Shown one piece after another: positions 17,626-26,213 of a stretch of DNA of 64,000 bases (the first letter of the stretch is position 1; each line of letters begins with the position of its first letter). The position numbers and the translations under genes were made by a program. The notes below the pieces were generated by a model, which was given only the letters and a program-made list of their open reading frames with translations, searched no databases and was not told the origin of the DNA. This DNA is from Micromonospora sp. WMMD961. GTDB lineage: Bacteria > Actinomycetota > Actinomycetes > Mycobacteriales > Micromonosporaceae. The stretch covers positions 1,828,501 to 1,892,500 of the forward strand of contig NZ_JARUBJ010000002.1 in NCBI RefSeq assembly GCF_029626145.1. The letters run 5' to 3'.

Positions 17626-18981
17626 GTGACGCTCGTGGTTGACCCCTCTTCCGGGGTGGGGTTTCGTGAGGTTCCCGGGGCCTCGCTGGGGGAGGTGGAC
17701 GCGGCTGTTGCGCGGGCGGCTGCCGCCTTCAAGACGTGGCGGAAGGTCGGGCCGGGGGACCGGGCCCGCTTGCTGCGGCGGTTCGCCTCCGTCGTCGACG
17801 CGCATCTGGACGAGTTGGCCGCGCTGGAGGTCCGCAACTCCGGGCACACCATCGGCAACGCCCGGTGGGAGGCCGGCAACGTCCGGGACGTCCTGGACTA
17901 CTACGCCGGAGCGCCCGAGCGGTTGACCGGGCGGCAGATCCCGGTGCCGGGCGGGCTGGACGTCACCTTCCACGAGCCGCTCGGCGTGGTCGGCGTGATC
18001 GTGCCGTGGAACTTCCCGATGCCGATCGCCGCCTGGGGCTTCGTACCAGCCCTCGCCGCCGGCAACACCGTGGTGCTCAAACCCGCCGAGCTGACCCCGC
18101 TCACCGCGCTGCGGCTGGCCGAGTTGGCCCGCGAGGCCGGCCTGCCCGACGACGTGCTCACCGTCGTACCGGGCGAGGGAGCGGTGGTGGGGGAGCGGTT
18201 CGTCAGCCACCCCGCGGTCCGCAAGATCTGCTTCACCGGCTCCACCGAGGTCGGCACCCGGATCATGGCCGGCTGCGCCGCGCAGGTGAAGCGACTCACC
18301 CTGGAGTTGGGCGGCAAGAGCGCGAACATCGTGTTCGCCGACGCGGACCTGGAACGCGCCGCCGCGACCGCGCCGGGGGCGGTCTTCGACAACGCCGGCC
18401 AGGACTGCTGCGCACGGTCGCGGATCCTCGTCCAACGGCCGGTGTACGACCGGTTCCTGGCACTCCTCGAACCAGCGGTACGCGCGGTGCGGGTCGAGGA
18501 CCCGTCCCGGGACACCGCCGAGATGGGTCCGCTGATCTCCGCGGCCCAGCGGGACCGGGTCGCCGACTACGTGACCGGCGCGACCGTGGCGTTCACCGGA
18601 TCCTGCCCCGACGGTCCCGGGTTCTGGCACGCGCCCACGGTGCTGCTGGCGGACTCACCGGCCGACCGGCACTGGCGGGAGGAGATCTTCGGGCCGGTGG
18701 TCTCGGTGCTGCCGTTCGACGACGAGGCCGACGCGGTCCGGCTCGCCAACGACACCGAGTACGGGCTCTCCGGCTCCATCTGGACCCGGGACGTGGGTCG
18801 GGCGCTGCGCGTGGCCCGCGCCGTCGAGGCGGGCAACCTCAGCGTCAACTCGCACTCCTCGGTGCGCTACTGGACCCCGTTCGGCGGGATGAAGCGCTCC
18901 GGGCTCGGCCGTGAGCTGGGCCCGGACGCGCTGCACTCCTTCACCGACGTCAAGAACGTGTTCATCTCGACTGAGGAGTGA
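17626..18981 (+). CDS. Aldehyde dehydrogenase, PuuC-like
   Basis: A 451-residue NAD(P)-dependent aldehyde dehydrogenase. The cofactor segment is PWNFPMPIAAWGFVPALAAG with the KPAELTP lysine, and FTGSTEVGTRI follows. The catalytic glutamate is in LELGGKSANIVF and the catalytic cysteine in NAGQDCCARSR. The GTG at 17626 was chosen: in-frame sequence upstream belongs to the 77-bp palindromic element, and GGGGTGGGG lies just before the start. In the inferred pathway it would oxidise a gamma-glutamyl-amino aldehyde to the acid, making the substrate for the PuuD-like hydrolase. It overlaps the following SDR start. Confidence 0.9.
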   Translation: MTLVVDPSSGVGFREVPGASLGEVDAAVARAAAAFKTWRKVGPGDRARLLRRFASVVDAHLDELAALEVRNSGHTIGNARWEAGNVRDVLDYYAGAPERLTGRQIPVPGGLDVTFHEPLGVVGVIVPWNFPMPIAAWGFVPALAAGNTVVLKPAELTPLTALRLAELAREAGLPDDVLTVVPGEGAVVGERFVSHPAVRKICFTGSTEVGTRIMAGCAAQVKRLTLELGGKSANIVFADADLERAAATAPGAVFDNAGQDCCARSRILVQRPVYDRFLALLEPAVRAVRVEDPSRDTAEMGPLISAAQRDRVADYVTGATVAFTGSCPDGPGFWHAPTVLLADSPADRHWREEIFGPVVSVLPFDDEADAVRLANDTEYGLSGSIWTRDVGRALRVARAVEAGNLSVNSHSSVRYWTPFGGMKRSGLGRELGPDALHSFTDVKNVFISTEE

Positions 18982-19754
18982 TGCGGGTGCAGGGTCGGTT
19001 GCAGGACCGGGTGGCCGTGGTCACCGGCGCGGGCAGCGGCATCGGGCTGGCCACCGTCCGGCGGTTCGCCGCCGAGGGAGCCCGGGTGGTGTGCGTGGAC
19101 ATCGACACGACGGCCGGCACGAAGGCCGCCGAGGAGTGCGGCGGCGAGTTCGTCCACACCGACGTGGCCGACGAGTCGGCGGTACGCGACCTGTTCGACG
19201 GGGTGGCCGACCGGCACGGCCGGGTGGACGTCGCGTTCAACAACGCCGGCATCTCCCCGCCCGACGACGACTCCATCCTGGACACCGGCCTCGACGCCTG
19301 GGAGCGGGTGCTCCGGGTCAACACGACGAGCGTCTACCTGTGCTGCAAGTACGCGATCCCGCACATGCGTCGACAGGGCAAGGGGTCGATCATCAACACC
19401 GCCTCCTTCGTGGCGCTGATGGGCGCGGCGACGTCGCAGATCGCGTACACCGCGAGCAAGGGCGGGGTGCTGGCGATGACCCGGGAGCTGGGTGTGCAGT
19501 TCGCCCGCGAGGGCATCCGGGTCAACGCGCTCTGTCCCGGCCCGGTGGCCACCCCACTGCTGTTGGAGTTGTTCGCCGCCGATCCGGAGCGGGCCGCCCG
19601 CCGCCTCGTGCACGTGCCGATGGGCCGGTTCGGGCAACCGGAGGAGATCGCTGCCGCGGTGGCGTTCCTGGCCAGCGACGACGCCTCGTTCATGACCGCC
19701 GCGCAGTTCGTGGTCGACGGCGGCATCACCGGCGCGTACGTCACGCCGCTGTGA
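18981..19754 (+). CDS. Short-chain dehydrogenase/reductase (3-oxoacyl-ACP reductase-like)
   Basis: A 257-residue classical SDR. The cofactor motif is VTGAGSGIGLATV, then VDIDTT for the adenosine site, the NNAGIS motif, and catalytic Ser and YTASKGG. The C-terminus has the GRFGQPEEIAAAVAFLASDD block. The ATG at 18981 shares its A with the upstream TGA; GTG at 18978 or 18987 are alternatives, and GAGGAG lies just before. In this operon it may oxidise the alcohol of a gamma-glutamyl-aminoalcohol such as gamma-glutamylethanolamide to the aldehyde used by the preceding ALDH (inference). Confidence 0.9.
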   Translation: MRVQGRLQDRVAVVTGAGSGIGLATVRRFAAEGARVVCVDIDTTAGTKAAEECGGEFVHTDVADESAVRDLFDGVADRHGRVDVAFNNAGISPPDDDSILDTGLDAWERVLRVNTTSVYLCCKYAIPHMRRQGKGSIINTASFVALMGAATSQIAYTASKGGVLAMTRELGVQFAREGIRVNALCPGPVATPLLLELFAADPERAARRLVHVPMGRFGQPEEIAAAVAFLASDDASFMTAAQFVVDGGITGAYVTPL

Positions 19755-20560
19755 GCGCCAGCTCGCTGCGGAGGCCGCTGATCGGGATCAGCGCGTACGT
19801 CGAGCCGGCCGACTGGGCGGTGTGGAGGGGCGTGCCGGCCGTGCTGCTGCCGGAGGCGTACGCGCGGGCGGTGACGGCCGCCGGTGGGCGGGCGGTGGTC
19901 CTACCGCCGGACGACGTGGACGGCGACGTGGTGGCGGTCCTGGACGGGCTGCTGTTGGCCGGCGGGGCCGACGTGGGTCCGGGGCGGTACGGCCAGCGGC
20001 CCGACCCGCGTACCGAGGACCGGCCGGACCGGGACGCCGGCGAGCTGACCCTGTTGGCCGCCGCGCTCGCCGCCGACCTGCCGGTGCTCGGTGTGTGCCG
20101 GGGGATGCAGTTGCTCGCCGTCGCCTACGGCGGAACCCTGCACCAGCACCTGCCCGACGTGGTCGGTCACGAGGCGCACCGTCCGGCGCCCGGTGTCTAC
20201 GGCAGCCACCCGGTGCGGTTCGCGCCGGGCAGCCTGGCCGCGACGGTGCTGGCCGGGGTGGACCGGGTCAACTCCTACCACCACCAGGCGGTCGCCGATC
20301 AGGGCCGACTGTCGGTCACGGGTTGGGCCGAGGACGGTGTGGTGGAGGCGGTGGAGGACCCGGCCCTGCCGTTCGTGCTCGGTGTGCAGTGGCATCCGGA
20401 GAACGAGCCGGATCCCCGGCCGATCACCGCGCTGGTGCGCGCCGCCCGGCGGCGGGCCGACGGCGGGTGTGACGCTCGTCGCCCCCGTGCGGTGGTGCCG
20501 CCGGTGGGAGGATCGACGTATGGGCAAGGTGTATCCGGAAATCGACGGTCGGCTGGGTGA
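19751..20560 (+). CDS. Gamma-glutamyl-gamma-aminobutyrate hydrolase-like class I amidotransferase (PuuD type)
   Basis: A 269-residue class I glutamine amidotransferase-like hydrolase. It begins PLIGISAYVEPADWAVWRG as PuuD proteins do. The nucleophile elbow is GVCRGMQLL, and the catalytic His/Glu are in VQWHPENEPD. It should cleave the gamma-glutamyl amide bond, releasing glutamate and the oxidised amine product, the last step of the pathway encoded upstream. The GTG start overlaps the SDR stop by 4 bp (GTGA). Its 3' end overlaps the start of the next gene by 41 bp. Confidence 0.88.
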   Translation: MSASSLRRPLIGISAYVEPADWAVWRGVPAVLLPEAYARAVTAAGGRAVVLPPDDVDGDVVAVLDGLLLAGGADVGPGRYGQRPDPRTEDRPDRDAGELTLLAAALAADLPVLGVCRGMQLLAVAYGGTLHQHLPDVVGHEAHRPAPGVYGSHPVRFAPGSLAATVLAGVDRVNSYHHQAVADQGRLSVTGWAEDGVVEAVEDPALPFVLGVQWHPENEPDPRPITALVRAARRRADGGCDARRPRAVVPPVGGSTYGQGVSGNRRSAG

Positions 20561-21071
20561 CTTCATCACGGCTCAGCCGGTCTTCTTCGTGGCCACCGCG
20601 CCGTCCGGTGCCGAGGGGCACGTCAACGTCTCACCGAAAGGCATGCGGGGCACCTTCGTGCTCCTCGGGCCGCACCGGGTGGCGTACCTCGACTATCACG
20701 GCAGCGGTGCGGAGACCATCGCCCACCTGCGGGATAACGGCCGGATCACGCTGATGTTCTGTGCCTTCGACGGGCCTCCGAAGATCGTCCGGTTGCATGG
20801 CCGGGGCAGCAGCGTCGCCGTGACCGACGAGACCTTCGCCGAACGGCTCGCCGAGTTCCCCGCACCTCCGGACGTGCACGCCGTCCGGGCGGTGATCACC
20901 GTCGAGGTGCAGCGGGTCAGCGACTCCTGCGGCTACGCGGTGCCACTGATGGACTTTCGCACCGAGCGTGATCTGTTGCTCACCTCACACTCCCGCCGTA
21001 CGGCCGAGGATCTGGTGGTCTACCGGGCCACCAGGAACGCGGCGAGCATCGACGGGTTGCCGGTCTTCTGA
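20520..21071 (+). CDS. Pyridoxamine 5'-phosphate oxidase-like FMN-binding protein
   Basis: A 183-residue PPOX-class split-barrel protein. Typical segments are PVFFVATAPSGAEGHVNVSP, KGMRGTFVLLGPHRVAYLDY and GNNGRITLMF-like DNGRITLMFCAFDGPPKIVR. Family members bind FMN, F420 or heme and act on unknown small molecules. The ATG at 20520 lies inside the end of the PuuD-like gene, with GGGAGGA about 7 nt upstream, so translation may be coupled. Whether it takes part in the amine pathway is not clear. Confidence 0.82.
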   Translation: MGKVYPEIDGRLGDFITAQPVFFVATAPSGAEGHVNVSPKGMRGTFVLLGPHRVAYLDYHGSGAETIAHLRDNGRITLMFCAFDGPPKIVRLHGRGSSVAVTDETFAERLAEFPAPPDVHAVRAVITVEVQRVSDSCGYAVPLMDFRTERDLLLTSHSRRTAEDLVVYRATRNAASIDGLPVF

Positions 21072-21264
21072 CTGGTCGGGGCGCTTCGGCCACCGCCGTT
21101 CGATGCCGCCGCACACCCGTACCGTCCGGTGCCCGACGGCTCGCGCGAACGTCAACAGCGTCCATCTGCCGTGATGCGTTACGTTGCTGGTCCGCTGGGG
21201 TACAAGTCGGAGCACGGCGGGTGAAGATCAACGGTCGCGGGGCACGGCCGGAGCGGGAGGCTGC

Positions 21265-24200
21265 ATGAGCTCGGCCCAGGGGGGCGCGGACATCGGGCGT
21301 GCCGCTCTGTCCGGCCGCGAGACCCCTCCGATGCTGGCGGCCGCGTTCGCGGCCGGCGGTGAGATGGGTGACCGGCTGGCGTCCCTGGACTGGTCCTCCG
21401 GCCCGCTGGGTGAACCCGGTCAGTGGCCCCCGGCGCTCTCCAACGCGGTCGGCATGATGCTCGCCTCCAGCGCGCCGATCGTCATGTTCTGGGGCGACGA
21501 GCAACTCGCCTTCTACAACGACGCCTACCGGCCCACCATCGGCGCGAAGCATCCGGACGTGATCGGCCAGCCGGCCCGGTCCTACTGGGCGGAGACCTGG
21601 GAGGTGCTCGGCCCGCTGCTCGACGGCGTCCGGGACACCGGGCGCTCCTACCGCGGCGAGGACCACCCGTTCCTGCTGGACCGGCACGGCTTCCTCGAGC
21701 AGACCTACTTCAACGTCTCGTACGACCCGATCCGCGGTGCCGACGGCTCGGTCGATGGCGTCTACTGCATCGTCAGCGAGACCACCGGACGGGTGCTCGG
21801 CGAGCGCCGGCTGCGGGCACTGGCCGAACTGGGCGCCGAACTGAACGACATCGGCAGCTCCGCCGAACTCGGCCGAACCGCGGCCGAGGTGCTCGGCCGG
21901 CACCGGGCGGACGTGCCGTTCGCCCTGATCTACCTGGCCGACGACAGTGGTCACCTCGCCCTGGTCGGTTCCACCGGCAGTGTCTCGCCCTCCGTCGGCA
22001 CCATCGCGCGGGTGTTGGCCCGGGTCACCGCCGACGGCACGCCCACCACCGTCGAGGTGGCCGACCTGCTCGACCCGCCGTCGGTCGACGCCGCCGACCA
22101 GGCCCTCGTGCTCCCGCTCACGGCGACCAACCAGACGGTGGGCGCGCTGGTCGTCGGAGTGGGCCGTCAGCTGCCCCTCGGCGACGACTACCGAAACTTC
22201 CTCGACCTGGTCGCCGCCCAGATCTCCCGCGCGGCCGGCACGCAGCGGGCGTACGGGCAGGAACGGGCCCGGGCCGCCGAGTTGGCCGCGCTGGACCAGG
22301 CGAAGACCAACTTCTTCGCCAACGTGAGCCACGAGTTCCGCACCCCACTGACCCTGGTGCTCGGCCCGCTGGAGGACATGCTGGCCGACCCGGCGCTACC
22401 CGCGGCTTTGACCGAGCGGCTCACCACCATGCACCGCAACGCGTTGCGCCTGCTCAAGCTGGTCAACACCGTGCTGGACTTCTCCCGACTGGAGTCCGGT
22501 CGGCTCGCCGCCCGCTACCAGCCCACCGATCTCGCCGGCTACACGGCCCGGCTGGCCAGCACCTTCCGCTCGGCCACCGACCGGGCCGGGTTGCGCCTGG
22601 TGGTCGACTGCCCGCCGCTGCCGACACCGGTCTTCGTCGACCGGGACATGTGGGAGAAGATCGTCCTCAACCTGGTGTCCAACGCGGTCAAGTTCACCTT
22701 CGACGGCGAGATCCGGGTGCGGGTCCGGGCCCTGGACGGCGCGGCCCGGCTGGAGGTGACCGACACCGGCATCGGCATCGTGGCGGACGAGATACCGCAC
22801 GTGTTCGAGCGTTTCCACCGGGTGTCCGGGGCCCGCGCACGCACCTACGAGGGCACCGGGATCGGCCTGGCGCTGGTCCGGGAGCTGGTCGAGATGCATG
22901 GCGGGGAGGTCGGGCTGACCAGCCGGGTCGACGAGGGCAGCAGCTTCACGGTGACCGTCCCGACCGGATCGGAGCACCTGCCCGCGGACCGGGTGGTCAC
23001 GTTCGGCCACCTGCCGACCGGCGAGCCCGAGCAGGCCCGCCTCTACGTGGCGGAGACCGCCTTGTGGACCGGCACCGGCCCGGCGCCGGAGTACGACAGC
23101 CGGCCGACCGACGGCACCCCGGCCGGCCGGATCCTGGTCGTCGACGACAACGCGGACCTGCGCGAGCACGTCACGCGGCTGCTCTCCCCCACCTGGGAGG
23201 TGGTCACCGCGAGCGACGGGCTGGCTGCGCTGCCACTGGCCCGCGAGGGCGGGTTCGACCTGGTGCTGAGCGACGTGATGATGCCCCGACTGGACGGGTT
23301 CGGGCTGGTCGGCGCGCTGCGCACGGACCCGCGTACCCGGCATGTGCCGATCGTGCTGCTCTCCGCCCGGGCCGGTGCCGCGGAGGCCGTCGCCGGCCTC
23401 TCCGCCGGTGCCGACGACTACCTCACCAAGCCCTTCGCCAGCCAGGAGCTGATCGCCCGGGTTCGGGCCAACGTCGAGCTGGGCCAGCTCCGCGGGCAGA
23501 TCATCCGCCGGCTCCGGGCGCTGGCCGACGCGGCGGTGGCGGTGAACACCGCCCGATCCACCGGCGACGTCCTCCAGGTCGCCGCCCGGCACGCGCTCAG
23601 CCTCGCCGAGGCCGCCCGAGTGGTGATCACCGCGGCCGGCGCCCGCTCCGAGGCGGACGGCGGTGGCAGCACCGCCGCGGACCCCTCATTCGTGACCGAC
23701 CTGACCGGCACCTCCGGTGACGCACTCGGCGAGCTGCGGGTCTGGCGGCCCGCCGGCGACGACGCGCCGGCCGACGACGCCGCGCTGACCCAGCTGGCCC
23801 GGCTGGTCGGGGTGCGGCTGGAGAACGCACAGCTCTACGAGGCCGAACACCGCATCGCCACCACCCTGCAACACAGCCTGCTGCCGCAATCGCTGCCACA
23901 GCTGCCCGGGACGGTGCTGGCCAGCCGCTACCTGCCCGGCACCGCCGACGTCGAGGTCGGCGGTGACTGGTACGACGCCATCGCCCTCGACAACGGTGAG
24001 CTGGTGCTGGTCATCGGCGACGTGGTGGGCAAGGGCGTCCAGGCCGCCGCGGCGATGGGGCAACTGCGCAACGCGCTGCGGGCGTACCTGCTGGAGGGCT
24101 ACGGCCCGGGTGAGGCCCTGACCCGGCTCAACCGGCTGGTGGGGTCCACCGAGCGCCGCACCTTCGCGACGGTGCTCTGTCTGCTGTTCGACCCGCGTAC

Positions 24201-24924
24201 CAACCGACTGCGGTACGCCAGTGCCGGTCACCCGTCCCCACTGCTGATCAGAGGAGGCGACGTGGCGTTCCTACACGTCCGCGCGCTCGGCGCGCCGGTC
24301 GGCGCCATCCCCGACGCGACGTACGAGGCGGTCGAGGCGGAGTTGTCCCGCGGCAGCCGTCTGCTGCTCTACACCGACGGGTTGATCGAGGATCGACGGC
24401 TCGACATCGACGGGGCGTTGGCCCAGCTGCGCCTGGACGCCGCGACCCCCAGTGAGCACCTGGCCGACCTGATCGACGCGGTGGTCGAGCGGGTCGACGG
24501 GCGACCACGCCGCGACGACGTGGCCGTCCTCGCCCTGGAGGCGGCGGAGCTGAACCGCTTCGCGCTGCGGCTACCGGCGGACCCGACCCGGCTGAGCGTG
24601 CTGCGTAAACGTCTGGAGGACTTCCTGGTCGCCCACGAGGTTGGTGAGACCGACGTGTTCGACCTGACCGTCGCGGTCTCCGAGGCCGCGGCGAACGCCA
24701 TCGAGCACCCGGTCCACCCCGCCGAGGCCACGATCAGCGTGGAGGTGGCGATCGAGGACCGGACGGTGACGGCCACGGTGCGCGACAGCGGGCAGTGGCG
24801 GGAGTCGACCGGCTCCGGGTTCCGGGGGCGCGGTCTGGCCCTGATCAAGGCGCTGGGCGAGCTGTCGGTGCGGCGTACCGATGAGGGCACCGAGGTGACG
24901 CTGCGCCGGCAGCTGCGGGACTGA
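21265..24924 (+). CDS. Multidomain sensor: PAS-GAF-histidine kinase-receiver-GAF-PP2C (SpoIIE)-HATPase
   Basis: A 1219-residue soluble signalling protein. Domains in order: PAS (about 55-175, MFWGDEQLAFYNDAYRP); GAF (182-325); HisKA with FFANVSHEFRTPLTLVLGPL (His near 355); HATPase (462-565, NLVSNAVKF, DTGIGI, EGTGIGLAL); receiver (622-740, ILVVDDNADLREHV, phospho-Asp in LSDVMMPRLDGF near 668); second GAF (745-858); SpoIIE-type PP2C phosphatase (868-1088, VGGDWYDAI, VIGDVVGKGVQAAAAMG); and a C-terminal RsbW-like HATPase (1095-1219, VSEAAANAIEH). It combines phosphorelay input with partner-switching output. GGGAGG precedes the ATG at 21265. A STAS protein, the usual PP2C substrate, is encoded convergently downstream. 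Confidence 0.93.
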   Translation: MSSAQGGADIGRAALSGRETPPMLAAAFAAGGEMGDRLASLDWSSGPLGEPGQWPPALSNAVGMMLASSAPIVMFWGDEQLAFYNDAYRPTIGAKHPDVIGQPARSYWAETWEVLGPLLDGVRDTGRSYRGEDHPFLLDRHGFLEQTYFNVSYDPIRGADGSVDGVYCIVSETTGRVLGERRLRALAELGAELNDIGSSAELGRTAAEVLGRHRADVPFALIYLADDSGHLALVGSTGSVSPSVGTIARVLARVTADGTPTTVEVADLLDPPSVDAADQALVLPLTATNQTVGALVVGVGRQLPLGDDYRNFLDLVAAQISRAAGTQRAYGQERARAAELAALDQAKTNFFANVSHEFRTPLTLVLGPLEDMLADPALPAALTERLTTMHRNALRLLKLVNTVLDFSRLESGRLAARYQPTDLAGYTARLASTFRSATDRAGLRLVVDCPPLPTPVFVDRDMWEKIVLNLVSNAVKFTFDGEIRVRVRALDGAARLEVTDTGIGIVADEIPHVFERFHRVSGARARTYEGTGIGLALVRELVEMHGGEVGLTSRVDEGSSFTVTVPTGSEHLPADRVVTFGHLPTGEPEQARLYVAETALWTGTGPAPEYDSRPTDGTPAGRILVVDDNADLREHVTRLLSPTWEVVTASDGLAALPLAREGGFDLVLSDVMMPRLDGFGLVGALRTDPRTRHVPIVLLSARAGAAEAVAGLSAGADDYLTKPFASQELIARVRANVELGQLRGQIIRRLRALADAAVAVNTARSTGDVLQVAARHALSLAEAARVVITAAGARSEADGGGSTAADPSFVTDLTGTSGDALGELRVWRPAGDDAPADDAALTQLARLVGVRLENAQLYEAEHRIATTLQHSLLPQSLPQLPGTVLASRYLPGTADVEVGGDWYDAIALDNGELVLVIGDVVGKGVQAAAAMGQLRNALRAYLLEGYGPGEALTRLNRLVGSTERRTFATVLCLLFDPRTNRLRYASAGHPSPLLIRGGDVAFLHVRALGAPVGAIPDATYEAVEAELSRGSRLLLYTDGLIEDRRLDIDGALAQLRLDAATPSEHLADLIDAVVERVDGRPRRDDVAVLALEAAELNRFALRLPADPTRLSVLRKRLEDFLVAHEVGETDVFDLTVAVSEAAANAIEHPVHPAEATISVEVAIEDRTVTATVRDSGQWRESTGSGFRGRGLALIKALGELSVRRTDEGTEVTLRRQLRD

Positions 24925-24945
24925 CCGTGCGACCGGCCGGGCCGT

Positions 24946-25260
24946 TCAGGCCGGGCTGAGCCAGCTCTGCCCGCCCAGGCCGGAGATGTCCAGCACCCGA
25001 CGGACCTGCCGGGACGGCAGGACGGTGAGCGTGCCCGGAAACCGCTCGGCGAGCCGGACCAGGGCGTGGATGGCGGCCGAGTCGAAGAAGGTGACACTGC
25101 GCAGGTCGAGGGTGATCCGCTCGGCGGGCTCGCGTAGCGCGGTCTGGAGCATCGTGTCCGCCGTCGCCATGTCGACCTCGCCGGCCACCACCACACGGAG
25201 GTGGTCACCGTCGATCTCCGCGCTGGCCGAGAAGACGGGCGGTGCTCCCCCTTGATCCAC
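24946..25260 (-). CDS. STAS-domain anti-sigma factor antagonist
   Basis: A 104-residue STAS protein of the SpoIIAA/RsbV class. The core reads VVVAGEVDMATADTMLQ and ITLDLRSVTFFDSAAIHALV, where the serine of DSA is the usual phosphorylation site. In partner switching the unphosphorylated antagonist binds the anti-sigma kinase and frees the sigma factor; a SpoIIE-type phosphatase reverses phosphorylation. Both partner activities are present in the convergent 1219-residue protein. The GTG at 25260 was chosen because the domain starts there; longer in-frame starts up to 25380 would run into the divergent map gene. The start is not certain. Confidence 0.82.
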   Translation of the reverse strand: MDQGGAPPVFSASAEIDGDHLRVVVAGEVDMATADTMLQTALREPAERITLDLRSVTFFDSAAIHALVRLAERFPGTLTVLPSRQVRRVLDISGLGGQSWLSPA

Positions 25261-25343
25261 GCAGACACCATGGCACAGCGATACTTGCAGGGCAACAACC
25301 TGCCCGGAGCGGCCGTGGCGCGGGTCACCAGCGCTCCCGGCGA

Positions 25344-25349
25344 TAGGCT
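25344..25349 (+). promoter_or_regulatory. Candidate -10 (TAGGCT) for leaderless map mRNA
   Basis: TAGGCT ends 6 nt before the map ATG, the distance expected from a -10 hexamer to a transcription start at the start codon. No clear -35 or Shine-Dalgarno sequence is seen. Confidence 0.4.
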
Positions 25350-25355
25350 TGTCGC

Positions 25356-26213
25356 ATGACCGTCCGCCCTCCGCTGACACCCGGCACGCTCTCCCCGCTG
25401 CGACCGGTGCCGTCCCAGATCGCCCGACCGGAGTACGTGGGCAAGAAGGGTCCGCAGCAGTGGCGTGGCTCGCACGTCCAGACGCCGGAGACCATCGAGA
25501 AGATGCGGGTCGCCAGCCGGCTCGCCGCCCAGGCGACCCAGCTCGCCGGCGAACACTGCAAGCCCGGCGTGACCACCGACGAGATCGACAAGGTGGTGCA
25601 CGAGTTCCTCTGCGACCACGGCGCCTACCCGTCGACGCTGGGCTACAGGGGCTTCCCGAAGTCCTGCTGCACCAGCATCAACGAGGTCATCTGCCACGGC
25701 ATCCCGGACTCCACTGTCATCCAGGACGGCGACATCATCAACGTCGACGTCACCGCGTACATCGGCGGGGTGCACGGCGACACCGACGCCACCTTCTGTG
25801 TCGGTGAGGTCAGCGAGGAGGCTCGGCTGCTGGTCGAGCGCACCCACGAGGCGATGATGCGCGGCATCCGCGCGGTCGCCCCGGGGCGGCAGATCAACGT
25901 GGTGGGTCGGGTCATCGAGTCGTACGCCAAGCGGTTCGGCTACGGCGTGGTCCGCGACTTCACCGGCCACGGCATCGGCGAGGCCTTCCACAGCGGCCTC
26001 TACGTGCCGCACTACGACAGCCCGCGCCCCACCGACATCATGGAACCGGGGATGACGTTCACCATCGAGCCGATGATCACGCTCGGCACCTACCAGTACG
26101 ACATGTGGGACGACGGCTGGACCGTCGTCACCAAGGACCGGAAGTGGACGGCCCAGTTCGAGCACACCATCGTGGTGACCGACGACGGCCACGAGATCCT
26201 GACCCTGCCGTGA
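25356..26213 (+). CDS. map: Type I methionine aminopeptidase
   Basis: A 285-residue enzyme removing N-terminal methionine from nascent proteins. Metal ligands and substrate-site residues are visible in SINEVICHGIPD, IINVDVTAYIGGVHGDTDAT, FTGHGIGEAFH, FTIEPMIT and the terminal QFEHTIVVTDDG. The N-terminal extension with PLRPVPSQIARPEYVGK is the one typical of actinobacterial MetAP1c-type enzymes. The stop overlaps the GTG start of the VIT-family gene. Confidence 0.95.
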   Translation: MTVRPPLTPGTLSPLRPVPSQIARPEYVGKKGPQQWRGSHVQTPETIEKMRVASRLAAQATQLAGEHCKPGVTTDEIDKVVHEFLCDHGAYPSTLGYRGFPKSCCTSINEVICHGIPDSTVIQDGDIINVDVTAYIGGVHGDTDATFCVGEVSEEARLLVERTHEAMMRGIRAVAPGRQINVVGRVIESYAKRFGYGVVRDFTGHGIGEAFHSGLYVPHYDSPRPTDIMEPGMTFTIEPMITLGTYQYDMWDDGWTVVTKDRKWTAQFEHTIVVTDDGHEILTLP

